Notes: a model not told the origin generated them from the letters alone. A DNA stretch of 64,000 nucleotides from Smallanthus sonchifolius (GCA_023525975.1 CM042042.1:7137501-7201500), one strand, 5' to 3'; shown: positions 12,260 to 23,949, numbered from the stretch's first letter. A program made the numbers and translations.

Positions 12260-14630
12260 TGTAGCACACCACTTTTAAAATACGAAAACGCGCGGAAGAC
12301 TTTTATCCCAAGATTTTTTTTTTTTTTTTTTTATCCTCGCGTACCGCGAGGCGTTTTGGCCACCTCCCTCGCGTACCGCGAGGGAGTCCCAAAATTCTTA
12401 CCCGGAATTCAAACCTCTCGCGTACCGCGAGAGGATACCACTATGATCTTCGCGTACCGCGAGAGAGCCAAAGGAAGGCAATCCGGATAACTTGTCCCTC
12501 GCGTACCGCGAAAGAACCATACCAGGTTCTTCGCGTACCGCGAGGCACCAGATTTCCAGTGAGTTTCCCTTCAGCTGCAGATTTCAAACTTTGCCATTTT
12601 TCCAACTTTTTGCATCCAAAACACAAACTAAAAATACCCGACACCTGGGTTTTGACCAAAAGTTTACCTACACCACAAAATCACCAAAACATAAATTCTT
12701 GACCCAAACGCACACCCCTTTCGAGGATTTCAATACATAGCCCAAAAACCAATCATTTGCACATACGAGAACCCGCCAGAGCCTTGGACTTGACTTGGAC
12801 TACATCGGAGCTTTTCCTACATAACCACAAAACATAACACCATTAGTAATGAAGATAAAACATAACAAACAAGTAAATTCTACTTGTTTCCACCCATTCC
12901 CCCATTTGACCCGTTTCCACCAAATTTTAACATTTGGCTACATAACACTTGTATTTCACCTACAAGTTTCATTCTTTTCATTTATCATTCATATTAACAC
13001 ATTCCCTTTTCCATTATGGCACATTGGCCACAATCTCATTTCCATCATAACACTAGATCATAATTCACCCATTTGACCCATTTGACCCGTTTGCACCCAT
13101 TTGGTCAATTAAGGTTTTCATACACATACTTTTCACATACAAGTTTCTTTCATCATTTCATTACCACATTTCCATTTCCATTATGGCACGTAGGCCATAA
13201 CTTCATATCCATTTAGGATACGAGATTATACTCCATAACCATTCTATCCATTATGGTACTTGGACTATAACTCCATATTCATTCTATCCATTATGGTTCA
13301 TAGACCATAACTCCGTATCCATTCTATCCATTATGGTTCATAGACCATAACTCCATATCCATTCTATCCATTATGGTTCATAGACCATAACTCCATATCG
13401 ACATATCCATTATAGTATAAATACTATAACTACATTCCTTCAATTTTGCATACAATTTCATGCTCATTCATACCACATAACAAATTATGCAACTTTACAC
13501 ATTATGCATACAATCTTGCATAAAACTCATTTATCCCCGTTTCATTTATGATCAACACATGATCCATTTCCATTATAGCTTAACACTATAATTACATTCA
13601 TTCATTGTACATACTAAATCATTCACAATTTATCATATCACAAGTATGTACACAATCACATAACACATAATTCACAAAATTCACCATTTATCATCAATAC
13701 TAAGTAAGTGCATAGGCACTTACCTTTCGGGTTAGAAGATCCCGCACCGTTCTCAAGCTTGCAATTTGATTACCTAAACACATTCGCCTAGTTTAGTAAT
13801 CTAACATATACCAACATTTCATTACAATTGAGTTCACAACCCAATTTCCCAATTCCAACCCAAATTGACCCGTTTGGGTTATCCTCATAGCCAAACACCC
13901 TCTTTCACTACAAACTCACCTACTTGAGTTTCATTAACTTAATCTTAACACTAATTCTTCTTTCAAAAATTATTATTAAGTTAATTTGGTGTTTGCTCAA
14001 GTGTCTAACATTTTAAAAACACTTAATCTTCATTAATTCGCCATTTATCATCATGATCCAAACACCCCCAATTTCCACCATATGAACCCTAACTTTTCAA
14101 AATCATAATCAAAGGGTTCTAGGATGTTAATCACTACTCTTTACCTTTAGTTTAGCTAGATTATCAATAATCTAACACCATTTCATCACATGCATACAAA
14201 ATTTCGGTTTTCTTTCAAAACCCATCAAGAACACATCTAAAGTGAGATCAAAAGGATGATTAACACTTACTTGATGTTAGGAAAGTGTTGTGTGAGCCAA
14301 AACCTCCTCATTCCGAGCTTCAAATGCAAGATTCAAGCTCCAAACCCGTTTCCTCTTTTTTTCCTTTGCTCTTGAACGACCTAAACACCAAATGAGACTC
14401 AATTTTGACTTTCACCAAGTCAAGTAGCAGATTTTGGCCACTTTACACCTTTAGTCCCTCAACTTTCAATTTCACCCATATCTTTCCAAAACTAGTTAAA
14501 AACTAGTATAACCCCGTTACTAACTTGAAACCCGCTTGTTTCAACTTATTTCTAAAATATTATTTTCCCATAATATTTATTTAGAAATATTTATTCATTT
14601 ATAACGAGACCCGGATTTTGGTTCGTTACA
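12260..14630 (-). repeat. LTR, right copy (5' LTR in element orientation)
   Basis: This 2,371-bp copy matches the left LTR except for substitutions near 12,643, 13,266, 13,729 and 14,361 (by alignment of the printed rows) and a shorter poly-T run. It contains the same palindrome cluster and the same tandem array. Confidence 0.92.
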
Positions 14631-14635
14631 AAATA

Positions 14636-16260
14636 TATACACACAAACATACATACATAAATAAATGTCCAATTACATAATTACAAACATATAGATACAA
14701 ACATACATACACATATATACATTCATATTAACTAATCATCATAAACACAAATTACACACATACATACAACCTAATCATCAAAACTAATCATCAAAAATAT
14801 AAATTACACACATACATACAAACTAAACATTCAAACTAATCATCATAAAGACAAATTACACACATACAAACACTAAATTACATAAACTAAATTATATAAA
14901 ATAATCACACATCTAAACCAAATGACCTAAACTAATCATAATTTAATAATTCCATCATACATACAAATATACATATTCATACATACAAATATACATATTC
15001 ATACATACAAACATACATACATACACATACATACAAAATCATAAAAATCTTAGATCTAAATCAAATTTCATCACAAATTAGTAATTAAAACGAGTACTTA
15101 CCTTCACAAAGCTAGAAATTAAGAAATGGTGAAATTCCTCCAAAACCTAACCAAAATAAACAAACAAAACTTCAAAATCTTGAAAAAGTAGCTAAAATAT
15201 GAAACCCGGATGTTACCTCACCTTAAATCCCGAGAGTTTTTGTGAAAGTTGCTCCCAATAAATACCATCTTATATACCTACACATCATAATTACATACAT
15301 ATATATATAAATAAAAGCCCAATTACATAATTACAAACATATACATACAAACATAAATAAATGTCCAATTACATAATTACAAACATATACATACAAACAT
15401 ACATACACATATATACATTCATATTAACTAATCATCATAAACACAAATTACACACATACATACAAACTAATCATCCAAACTAATCATCATAAACATAAAT
15501 TGCACACATACATACAAACTAAACATTCAAACTAATCATTATAAACACAAAATACACACATACATACATATACATACAAACACTAATTTACATAAACTAA
15601 ATTATATAAAATAAGCACACATCTAAACCAAATGACCTAAACTAATCATAATTTAATAATTCCATCATACATACAAAAATACATACTCATACATACATAC
15701 ATACACATACATACAAAATCATAAAAATCTTAGATCTAAACCAAATTTCATCATAAACACAAATTACACACATACATACCAACTAAACATTCAAACTAAT
15801 CATCATAAACACAAATTACACACATACATACAAACTAAACATTAAAACTAATCATCATAAACACAAATTACACACATATATACACATACATACAAACACT
15901 AATTTACATAAACTAAATTATATAAAATAAACACACATCTAAACCAAATGACATAAACTAATCATAATTTAATAATTCCATCATACAAATATACATACTC
16001 ATACATACAAACATACAAACATAACACATTCATACAAAATCATAAAAATTTTTGATATAAACCAAATTTCAACACAAATTAGTAATTAAAACGAGTATTT
16101 ACCTTCACAAAGCTAGAAATTCAAGAAATGGTGAAATTCCTCCAAAACCTAACCAAAATAAACAAACAAAACTTCAAAATCTTAAAAAATTAGCTAAAAT
16201 ATGAACCCGGATGTTAGCTCACCTTAAATCCCGAAAGCTTGTGTGAAAGTTGCTTCCAAA
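14636..16260. repeat. Duplicated ACAT-rich block of the CACTA interior
   Basis: A unit rich in CATACATACA, ACTAATCATCATAAACAC and AACCAAATGACCTAAAC occurs about twice. Copy 1 is 6,095-6,162 joined to 14,636-15,265, split by the retrotransposon. Copy 2 is about 15,268-16,260 and carries an extra internal repeat. The closing segment, from ACGAGTACTTACC to CCTTAAATCCCGA, appears at 15,090-15,230 and again at 16,090-16,235. No genes. Confidence 0.7.
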
Positions 16261-16365
16261 TAGCCCAAAAACGCTGAAATCGCCGGAGAGACAGAATTGG
16301 GGAAGTTTTGGAGAGTTTTGGCTGAAAATGAAGTTCTGTCGTCTGTTTCCCTATTTGTTCACGCT

Positions 16366-16870
16366 GCACCCTATAGCGACGACATGTCGTCGGCATAGGT
16401 CCACTTGTCGTTGGTACAGTGGCCTATAGCGACGACATGTCGTCGGCACAGGTTTCACAGGATGTTGACCAGTCAATAAAGGTAAAAACACTATACCGAC
16501 GACATGTCGTCGCCATAGGGTTTTCCAGAATTTTTTTTAATTTAAAAAAAAAATTATTAAATAAAAAAAAACAAAAAGAAAATCAAAATTAACCTATAGC
16601 GACGACATGTCGTCGCTATAGGTTTTCCCCAAAAATTCATTGGGCGCCAGTTTTCCCTCCAACCTGCCTCAACCCTATAGCGACGACATATCGTCGCTAT
16701 AGGGTGTCCCATTCAAAATTTTGGAAAAACCCTATCCCGACGACATGTCGTCGCCATAGGGTTTTCCAGAATTTTTTTTAATTTAAAAAAAATTTTATTA
16801 AGATAAAAAAATTAAAAGGGTTTTCCAGAATTTTTTTAATTTAAAAAAAAATTTATTAAGATAAAAAAAT
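16366..16870. repeat. Inner palindrome cluster of the CACTA right end
   Basis: Six palindromes centred on CGACGACATGTCGTCG or close variants are separated by A- and T-rich spacers such as CCAGAATTTTTTTTAA. The same spacers recur at 19,255-19,680. This cluster and the right one were probably continuous before the 16.9-19.25 kb insert was acquired or the region was duplicated. Confidence 0.75.
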
Positions 16871-17690
16871 TAAAGTTTTGAAATCCATATTTTTCTGTTT
16901 AAAATAAAAAATTTATTTTATAATCAATATATATCCAATAGCACATAAATATATAAAAAAATAAATCAAACAAAAAATTTCTACAAAATTATAAAATCTC
17001 TAATTTATAATCAATATATATCCATAGGATTTATTATTGTCAAGCAAAATTCTAATTCTCAACCTCCCATTCTAGCAGAACTTCCAAATCTCAATCACTG
17101 AAGAATTAAGTGGAAAATTCGTGAGAAAAATCGAAACCGTTACCTGAGCAAGATTCATGGAATAAGAAGAATTTTTAATCGGAACCCCACCGTGCAAGAC
17201 ATTAGAAGTCTGTTGATTGCCTTCACGATGTCTCGGACGTTTGTGAAACACCCAAGACCAGCCTGTATGGCCCCAAACTGGGTACCCTACAGTTGGTTCT
17301 CATCACTGGGTGTTCTCTTTAAAAATACTCGCTTTATTACAAACAATCAGTGGAAGTCTTAATTTAAAATAGTTGTAACCCTTTATAAACTCAATATCAA
17401 TCTTAATCTTATCTTACAAATGCCTACACACCAATCCGAGTAGCACCGCTCCCTAGCCAAGATACCTCACCTGCAAACAAGAAATACCATTTGATTGAAC
17501 TCAGAACATTACAATCCTTTATAAAACGGTTTGTCGTTTATTGACATGTTAATAACCCACACTTCAACACTAACCCATAAGGGTTCAACGACCCAAGATG
17601 TAACATCCCGATTTTTCATAAAATAACTGGGTTTGTAATTATGTAAATTATTGTAAAGGTTAACGGGTAATTAACCTATAGCGACGACAT
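16871..17690. other. Non-coding stretch before the captured genes
   Basis: The AT-rich start (to about 17,040) is followed by unassigned sequence. TGTAACATCCCGATTTTTC at about 17,600 looks like a truncated LTR start. Immediately before the RKD fragment lies half of a CACTA palindrome, CCTATAGCGACGACATG, ending at about 17,691. Confidence 0.5.
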
Positions 17691-17736
17691 GTGTGAATGT
17701 AAAAAAGAAGGGTAATATAGGTACAATATTACATAC

Positions 17737-18253
17737 CTTCACATTTTGAATAAGAGATTTAATACTCTTAAGCTTTCTATGAGGCCATCTCTTTATATTA
17801 AGCTCTCTGCATCTTTTCTTCAACATGGTTAATCTCACCTTAAGTTTCTCGGCTGCCATGACTATTGGCAACTCAAAATGCTTCTCTATCTCTTCCAATT
17901 CCAACGGTCTCGACGGCCTCCGGCCACCGTGATCACCGGAACCACCACCATTGTGATCATCATTGGAACTTAGCAATGGCAACACATGACCGTCTCCCCA
18001 ACACTCCCACAAGCTTATATCTTTATCAATGGGATCGAAATATGAAAACCCTAAATCAGAAAAGTAATGTGATGAAACTCGGTTCATATCGAGAAGGTTG
18101 AAAAGTGCATCGTCATGCCTGCAAAAACAAAAACAAAAACCAAAATGGTGTTAGATTATGTTATTAAACTTGAGGTTCAAATGCAACTTGTTTTGTGACA
18201 AAATGTGTACCTGAAAAGATCTTGATTGAAGTAGTGATAATAATTATCATTGA
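17737..18253 (-). pseudogene. RKD-type RWP-RK transcription factor fragment captured in CACTA
   Basis: Minus strand. A first-exon remnant (about 18,253-18,211, ending NQDLF) is joined by a GT-AG intron to an exon at 18,118-17,737. That exon encodes an acidic N-terminal part (SSHYFSDLGFSYF), then a complete RWP-RK core: LELEEIEKHFELPIVMAAEKL, LKKRCRELNIKRWPHRK and LKSIKSLIQNVK, with a donor GT directly after. RKD proteins are plant transcription factors active in egg cells and gametophytes, and the RWP-RK domain binds DNA. No stop breaks the captured exons, but the start codon and the 3' exons are missing, so the normal protein cannot be made. The fragment begins right after half of a CACTA palindrome and runs head-to-head with the WAT1 fragment. 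Confidence 0.82.
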
Positions 18254-18283
18254 AGTAGATAATGCTAAATTAACATAATAATC

Positions 18284-18893
18284 TTTGTATGGCTGCAGTG
18301 CGTCCCTCATACAGTACTTGTTCCTTTTGGGTATACAACACACATCCGCCACTTGCTCTTGTGTTTTTCTCAACATGGTGCCGGTGATCACATTTATGAT
18401 GTCATTACCCTCTGGGTTTGTATCAAACCATATGCAATTCCTCACTTTATATAGAGGTTGTATACTTATACCGGCATGTGTGTCACTCTGATTTAGGTTG
18501 GAAAGGGTGAACATAAAATCAAATGGTGGAAGAGCAAAAGTGATAGGGACTATAGTTTGTGTAGGAGGTGCCACTTTACTGACCCTCTACAAAGGAATGC
18601 CTTTATTTAACCATCATTCACATTTGCATCCCACGAATGAATCCATCCATGTTCAATCTATCTTCAGAAGGCTAAGTTCAGTTTTAGCAACGAAGAAAGC
18701 AAGATGGACTTCAGGTTCCTTGGCATTGGTTGCAGGTACAATTCTGTGGTCTTCATGGTTTCTTGTCCAATCAAACATTGGAAAAAGATACTCGTTGCAG
18801 TATTCTAGCACCGCCATCATGATGTTCTTTGGAGCGGTTCAATCTTTTGCATTGAGCTTGTTCATCCACAGAGATCTTTCTTTATGGATTTAG
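18284..18893 (+). pseudogene. WAT1/EamA transporter fragment captured in CACTA
   Basis: Plus strand. Exon A (18,284-18,415) encodes SLIQYLFLLGIQHTSATCSC and NMVPVITFMMSLPSG. After an 81-bp GT-AG intron, exon B (18,497-18,893) encodes LERVNIKSNGGRAKVIGT, GGATLLTLYKGMPLF, a hydrophilic linker, then TSGSLALVAGTILWSSWFLV and FFGAVQSFALSLFIHRDLSLW before a stop at the junction. These blocks are characteristic of WAT1-related (nodulin MtN21/EamA) ten-helix plasma-membrane or tonoplast transporters. Only the middle is present; the first EamA repeat start and the last helices are absent. The captured part has no internal stop. Its edges carry inverted copies of a GATAATGCTAAATTAACATA word. Confidence 0.85.
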
Positions 18894-19254
18894 CATTATT
18901 ATGTAATTAATTATTACACTTAATCATCATTGGAGCGGTTCAATCTTTCTTTATCATAAATGTAATTAATTATTACACTTAATCATCATTATTATGTTAA
19001 TTTAGCATTATCTAATATTGAAAGTGGTAATAAATAGGGAGGGAGCATAACATTTTCCCATTAATTCATTATTACACTTTATCATCATTATGTTAATTTA
19101 ATTAGCATTACTTTTATATTTTTTTTACAACGACGAAACATTTTAACCATGTTACAAATAAAAATTGAATCCGTGACATTCAAACCTTAGATGTTTCTAG
19201 AGGTTTTGTCTCTATCGTTGAACCATCAACCCTAATGATATTAGTTTTATAGGG
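18894..19254. other. Junction DNA with duplicated filler
   Basis: The AT-rich stretch includes a second copy of TGGAGCGGTTCAATCTTT (18,931-18,948), first seen inside the WAT1 exon (18,831-18,848), and repeated TAATTAATTATTACACTTAA words. This is typical of template-switching repair. Confidence 0.5.
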
Positions 19255-19850
19255 TTTTGCAGAATTTTTTTTAATTTAAAAAAAAATTATTAGATAAAAA
19301 AAAACAAAAAGAAAATCAAAATTAACCTATAGCGACGACATGTCGTCACTATAGGGTGTCCCATTCAAAATTTTGGAAAAACCCTATCCCGACGACATGT
19401 CGTCGCCATAGGGTTTTCCAGAAATTTTTTTAATTTAAAAAAAAAAAATTTGACCGACGAAAATTTATTAAATAAAAAAAAAGAAAATCAAAATTAACCT
19501 ATAGCGACGACATGTCGTCGCTATAGGTTTTTCCAGAATTTTTTTTAATTTAAAAAAAAAAATTTTTTGACCGACGAAAATTTATTAAATAAAAAAAAAC
19601 AAAAAGAAAATCAAAATTAACCTATAGCGACGACATGTCGTCGCTATAGGTTTTCCCCAAAAATTCATTAGGCGCCAGTTTTCCCTCCAACCTGCCTCAA
19701 CCCTATACCGACGACATGTCGTCGCTATAGGGTCTCCCTACCAAAATTTTGGTTTTGACCTATACCGACGACATGTCGTCGGTATAGGGTGACCTATCCC
19801 GACGACAAATGTCGTCGGTACAGGTGGCGTCGGGACATGGTCAATTTGTT
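19255..19850. repeat. CACTA right subterminal palindrome cluster
   Basis: About seven palindromes (near 19,330, 19,390, 19,505, 19,627, 19,707, 19,765 and 19,798) centred on CGACGACATGTCGTCG precede the terminal TTGTTGTAGTG. The spacing and spacers match the inner cluster at 16.4-16.9 kb. Confidence 0.8.
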
Positions 19851-19856
19851 GTAGTG

Positions 19857-20650
19857 ATTCACTATTCTCGTGAATTTAATTTTGTTTATCCCTCTTAAAA
19901 TGTCTCGTTTATGATATGATCTCATTACTTTTTAAAATTTGATATGCATTCTTAACGTAGTATTATTTACTCTAACTTTATCATACTAATTTTTTTTTCT
20001 CATGCCGTCCACTTTATTCTAAAATATAACTGAAAATGAAGATAACAATTAAACAAAGCCTATAAAAAAACTAAGACCCATCTCTATATTTTTAATTTTT
20101 TTTTGTTCTATACAACATTTTATGATATATTGTTAGTTGATGAAACAAATTCTTACAAGTCACAGCATATTTATTAATAACTCTGTTTTTATTGTAAATT
20201 AATAATTTGATGTCTCCAACAACGTGAAGTTTCGATATTAAATACCCCTTGGGGCCTATAGAAAATTAGTAACTAAATTACTTATAGAGTATCTTAAAAA
20301 GTCGATCATGTTCTTCTTTTGGTATCCTAATAGTACGTAGAAGTTACGTCTCAGTACGCTAGCGTAAAACTTGGGGCATCCTAGTAGTGTAAGTTACACT
20401 AACGTAAAACTTGGAGCATTCTAGTAGTGGGAGTTACATGCGAGTCCGCTGGCGTAAAATTTGGTGCATCCTAGTAGAGAAAGTTGCGTTCGAGTCCGCT
20501 GTGGTAAAAGTTGGAGTGATATTTCCTATGAGCTCAGAAGCGCATGTCCGCTCATTGGCACAAAAATCCATAATTTTAAAACAGGTTACATGTTTTAATT
20601 TGATGTAATCATGTCTAACGACTAGATTAATAATTTTAAAAGAATAAGCA
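19857..20650. repeat. Tandem repeat resumes right of CACTA
   Basis: This continues the roughly 0.7 kb unit seen at 4.4-5.2 kb: AATAATTTGATGTCTCC, CTATAGAAAATTAGTAAC and ATGTTCTTCTTTTGG appear in the same order. Within it, a segment of about 45-60 bp with GCGTAAAA/CTTGG and CATCCTAGTAG words is repeated four times (20,340-20,515). A new unit starts at about 20,590. Confidence 0.65.
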
Positions 20651-21505
20651 AATATTTTGGTAATGAAATTCACTAAAACGTATACTAAACTAAATGCTAT
20701 TAAATATATATATATCGTTTTTCCCAATTTAAAATAAAATCAAGTTAAAGGCACGCCATGTGTCATATTCCTTATTTTCTATTCTACTATAATGGAAATG
20801 AATAAATTATAACATATGAAACGGATGTGACATGTCGTTGAATTAAATTTAATGCATATGTTTAGGATTTGTTTGAAGTGTATAAAACCGCTGTAGTTCT
20901 TTCCTATAATTTCACAACCAGATCAGTTATCGAACCGGTTACCATTACTGGTTTAGTTGAATCGTGTGTGTGTATATATATATATCTATCTGTTTGTATG
21001 GGAGGTGAAGACGGGTAGCAAACAATACAAATGTGTCACGTGTATGTTGTTGCTTCTATGGTCAATGAGTATTTGCGTCCAATTACGCACATTTTGGTGG
21101 TTTACCAATTATAAGTATGTTGTTTTTACATACATGGTATACTCAAATAATGACATAAGACATTACTACTAACGAAATTGATACTAAAAAGTCACAAAAT
21201 GAATAAGTAAATAGATCAACACGTTTAAATAAGTTTGAACGTCATTGTGAATCATGGATAAACAATTATAATCTTAAAATAGTAAATATTATTACGTAAA
21301 TTAATAAATATTATTTCATAAATTAAATGATAAAATAAACAATTATTTTGAATAAACGTTTAATCATTTAATTAAATGGTTTATATATTATTTGTGTAAC
21401 TGAGATTATATAAATAATTGATTTCATTATTATTTTAGCCAAAATAATATATGTGTGTGTCGATTTTGTATATATGGGTTTAATCAAATGAGTTTGATTA
21501 AATTA
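20651..21505. other. AT-rich intergenic, nothing recognised
   Basis: Short TA runs lie near 20,707 and 20,977. No gene, RNA or element boundary was identified. Confidence 0.5.
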
Positions 21506-21522
21506 AGTAAACTATTTAAAAC

Positions 21523-21732
21523 AACCGCTAGCTTAGTCTAGCGGTAAAGGTGTATACCAAGACTTCACTAAAATGGAGAGGTATTGGGTTCAAATCCCAC
21601 TTGTGACCAAAAAAATGGAGATCCAAGTTGGGCTAGGAAGTTTTCTCACCTATGGTGGGTTTCCTCCTATGGGGGTGAAGATGATCAGATGGGTCAGTGG
21701 CCCGTCAGTGATCCAAATTGCCGTTAAAAAAA
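21523..21732 (+). mobile_element. tRNA-derived SINE, family A, with 17-bp TSD
   Basis: AGTAAACTATTTAAAAC occurs on both sides (21,506-21,522 and 21,733-21,749). The body starts with the A-box-like GCTTAGTCTAGCGGTAAAGG, then the B-box GGGTTCAAATCCC, and ends in an A run. A sister copy is at 26,553. Confidence 0.88.
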
Positions 21733-21749
21733 AGTAAACTATTTAAAAC

Positions 21750-22431
21750 CCAAATCATTTGTGGACCAACTAAATTAATTTGGTGGGTTAAAACTAATTA
21801 AAAACTTAGGCCCAAAGTTAGTGATTAGTTAGGATTATGTGAAAGATTATAAGTAGGGTTTAGGGGTGGAATTTAGAGACTTCGGTTACCATGTGATTTT
21901 ATTTGAGATTAAATCACAAACCCTAATCACACACCTCATTCGCAACAACCACTTCTCCTTGTACGACCTTCATCCATCGGCTACATCGTTGGCGATCCCC
22001 ACCGCCACCGTCGTAGTCCTGATCCTACATCCGGTTGTCGTCGCATCCCAACCCCATCATTCACGCCCCCTCCAAAGCCACTTTTGCATGGGTTAATCCG
22101 GATTAATAAAAGTTTAATTTTTGTAAACCTTAAACAAACACTGCGTCAAATTTGGGCTACGGTCACACAAAAAAAGTGTGACCATATGTCTTTCGCCACA
22201 CGTATTTTTTTCAACTCAAATGTCACCATATCTCGAGTCATCGTTGGTATCATACGGCCACATTAAAATTTAGTGGTCGTAGAACATAAAAAGGGTGGCT
22301 AAACGGTATCGGTATTTCTTGCTGGAATTAATTCTTCCGTCCATTAAGTGTGTCTAAAGGGTAGCAACGGTGACATGATGTCCTATTAAGTGTGGTCGTT
22401 TCTATTATATAGTCACATAAAAGCTTGTTTT
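21750..22431. other. Promoter-like and TGTGAC-rich sequence, no gene recognised
   Basis: About 21,840-22,090 resembles a 5' leader (C-rich, short frames) but matches no family I know. From 22,160 on, GTGTGACCA/TGTGGC-type words recur and continue after the hAT insertion to about 23,590. They may be subterminal repeats of another DNA transposon, but I could not set ends. Confidence 0.4.
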
Positions 22432-23159
22432 CAGTGGCGTACCTATAGGGTGGGGATGGGGGTCAGCCGACCCCCATGAAGAAAAAAAAATTGTTTGTTA
22501 TATACAATCTAATCTCGAGCGACCCCCATAAAATTTTGACACCGACCCCCATGAAATTTCTTTTGACCAAAACAACACCCAAAAAATTAATATAAAACTT
22601 TAAAGTTTACAAATATAAACGTATTAATTATTATAAACTAATTAACAAATATAAACTTATTATAAGCTTTATAAACAATTAATCTCACTAGGTCACTAAC
22701 CATTTAACCAAATAACCTTTTACCCTAAAACATCTAATTCCATCTAAACAATTAACCGGACTTGTCATACATTTCCCATCTTTATCGAACGTGATTAGGT
22801 GAAACGAAAACAAGCGACTATCATCTACGTGAGTCAGGTTATGTGTTAGAGGTTGCCACTCCACTCTCCGGAATCTTGTACCAAATAACCTTAATTTAGC
22901 TATTTGTTAAACTATTTCTCTAACAAATTAAATGTTTTTTTAACTTTTACTCTAAATTCACTTTATTATTTGATTTTGCTATATTATTTATTAGAATATT
23001 AGATTATCGGCATCCAAACACTGAAAAAAGTTCGGTGACATGACTTTTGGCAAAAAAAAAATCAATGACCCGACCCGACAAAGAAAATCTCTTTTAATAA
23101 ACATCTGAACATCGAAAATTTTCCGACGCCCATAAAAAATATTTCTAAGTCCGCCACTG
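22432..23159. mobile_element. Non-autonomous hAT element with perfect 8-bp TSD
   Basis: The 728-bp element starts CAGTGGCGTACCTA and ends AAGTCCGCCACTG, so the TIRs begin CAGTGGCG. The 8-bp TSD CTTGTTTT occurs at 22,424-22,431 and 23,160-23,167. No transposase is encoded. It inserted into the TGTGAC-rich sequence, which resumes directly afterwards. Confidence 0.88.
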
Positions 23160-23167
23160 CTTGTTTT

Positions 23168-23940
23168 AGTCACATCTAATTAAAACAACCATGGCAAAAG
23201 GGTTGTATTAATCACACATTTTATCCCCCTAAGTGTGACTATAAACTAATTCTAGACACACTAAAAATTTTGTAATTCTGAAAGTGGTATGACAAACCTT
23301 TGGTCATACCGTTTTATTTTTCACATGACATGTGATATCTTTCATTCATACAAATAAAAACAAAGTGTCATGGTGTGACTAATGTTTATGTAAAGCCACA
23401 TGAAATTTTGTAATTCTAACAGTGGCTATTGTCATTAGTTTGGTCACACATAATTTTATTGCTTGTGACATTTGCTATCATTACGTCACACATATCTTGT
23501 TTGCTTATGACATTTGCTCTCATTCGGTCACACAAAAATAGACAAATGTGGCTAATGGTTAGCAATAGCCACATGTAATGTTATAATTTTAAATAAAGAT
23601 GCAAACTTTTTATTCTATTTATTTAGAATCATAATAAAGTTTGAAACTTTACTAAATTTGATTGCGTTATTGCCAATTGACCTAATCACGTTTGTTGTTT
23701 GGTTTCTTTGGTTTTTAAATGTTGTACTTTTAGCCATTTTGGAGGTTTTTAAATGTTGTATTCTTAGCGGTTTTGGAGACGAGATGGTTGTAGTGACAAA
23801 TGAGAGCGGTTAAAGTAGTTAAAACTAATCAAGATTTTGAGATTTGGAATCTCTAATCAATTGAGCTTGACTTTTGGATTTGGTGACGTGGCGGATAACA
23901 TGTTACCAAAACTCTAATTTAAACAAAAATGCATTATGTT
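23168..23940. other. TGTGAC/GTGGCTA-rich repeat continuation, then AT-rich DNA
   Basis: Multiple short words (GTCACAC, TGTGACATTTGCT, GTGGCTA with TAGCCAC) continue the pre-hAT pattern to about 23,590. No gene. The rest is unassigned. Confidence 0.4.
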
Positions 23941-23949
23941 TTATTTTTG

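Larger units (their letters stand above)
6163..14630 (-). mobile_element. Ty3-gypsy chromovirus-like LTR retrotransposon, internally deleted
   Basis: Two near-identical LTRs (6163-8535 and 12260-14630) begin TGTAGCACACC and end GGTTCGTTACA. They are flanked by the 5-bp TSD AAATA (6158-6162 and 14631-14635). Orientation is minus: beside the right LTR the minus strand reads TGGTATCAGAGCAATGG, a primer-binding site matching initiator-Met tRNA, and beside the left LTR there is an AAGGGGAGGTGA polypurine tract. I count four substitutions plus a poly-T length change between the LTRs, so insertion was recent. The 3.7 kb interior keeps only integrase and a chromodomain-like tail. I recognised no gag, protease or reverse transcriptase, so the copy depends on helper elements. 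It sits inside the CACTA element. Confidence 0.92.
5211..19856. mobile_element. CACTA (En/Spm) element, 14.6 kb, gene-bearing and nested
   Basis: The left end reads CACTACAACAATAT and the right end reads AATTTGTTGTAGTG, the reverse complement of CACTACAACAAATT. Both ends are flanked by ATT, the 3-bp TSD typical of CACTA elements (5208-5210 and 19857-19859). Near both ends there are many copies of a CGACGACATGTCGTCG-centred palindrome, as expected for subterminal transposase-binding repeats. The flanking host DNA (a tandem repeat) joins up once the element is removed. No intact transposase remains; only a possible C-terminal fragment was seen near 5.95 kb. The interior holds a complete LTR retrotransposon (6163-14630) and two host-gene fragments (17.7-18.9 kb). 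Confidence 0.88.

Noticed and set aside
20434..20727. 97-residue minus-strand frame in the tandem repeat
   Set aside because: It lies in the AT-rich tandem unit, is not preserved in the sister copy at 4.4-5.2 kb, and shows no domain.
21527..21605. tRNA gene-like A and B boxes
   Set aside because: They are part of SINEs with TSDs and A tails; no cloverleaf with an intact anticodon arm could be drawn. The same holds near 3,850-4,179, 24,041-24,372, 26,553-26,747 and 35,404-35,630.
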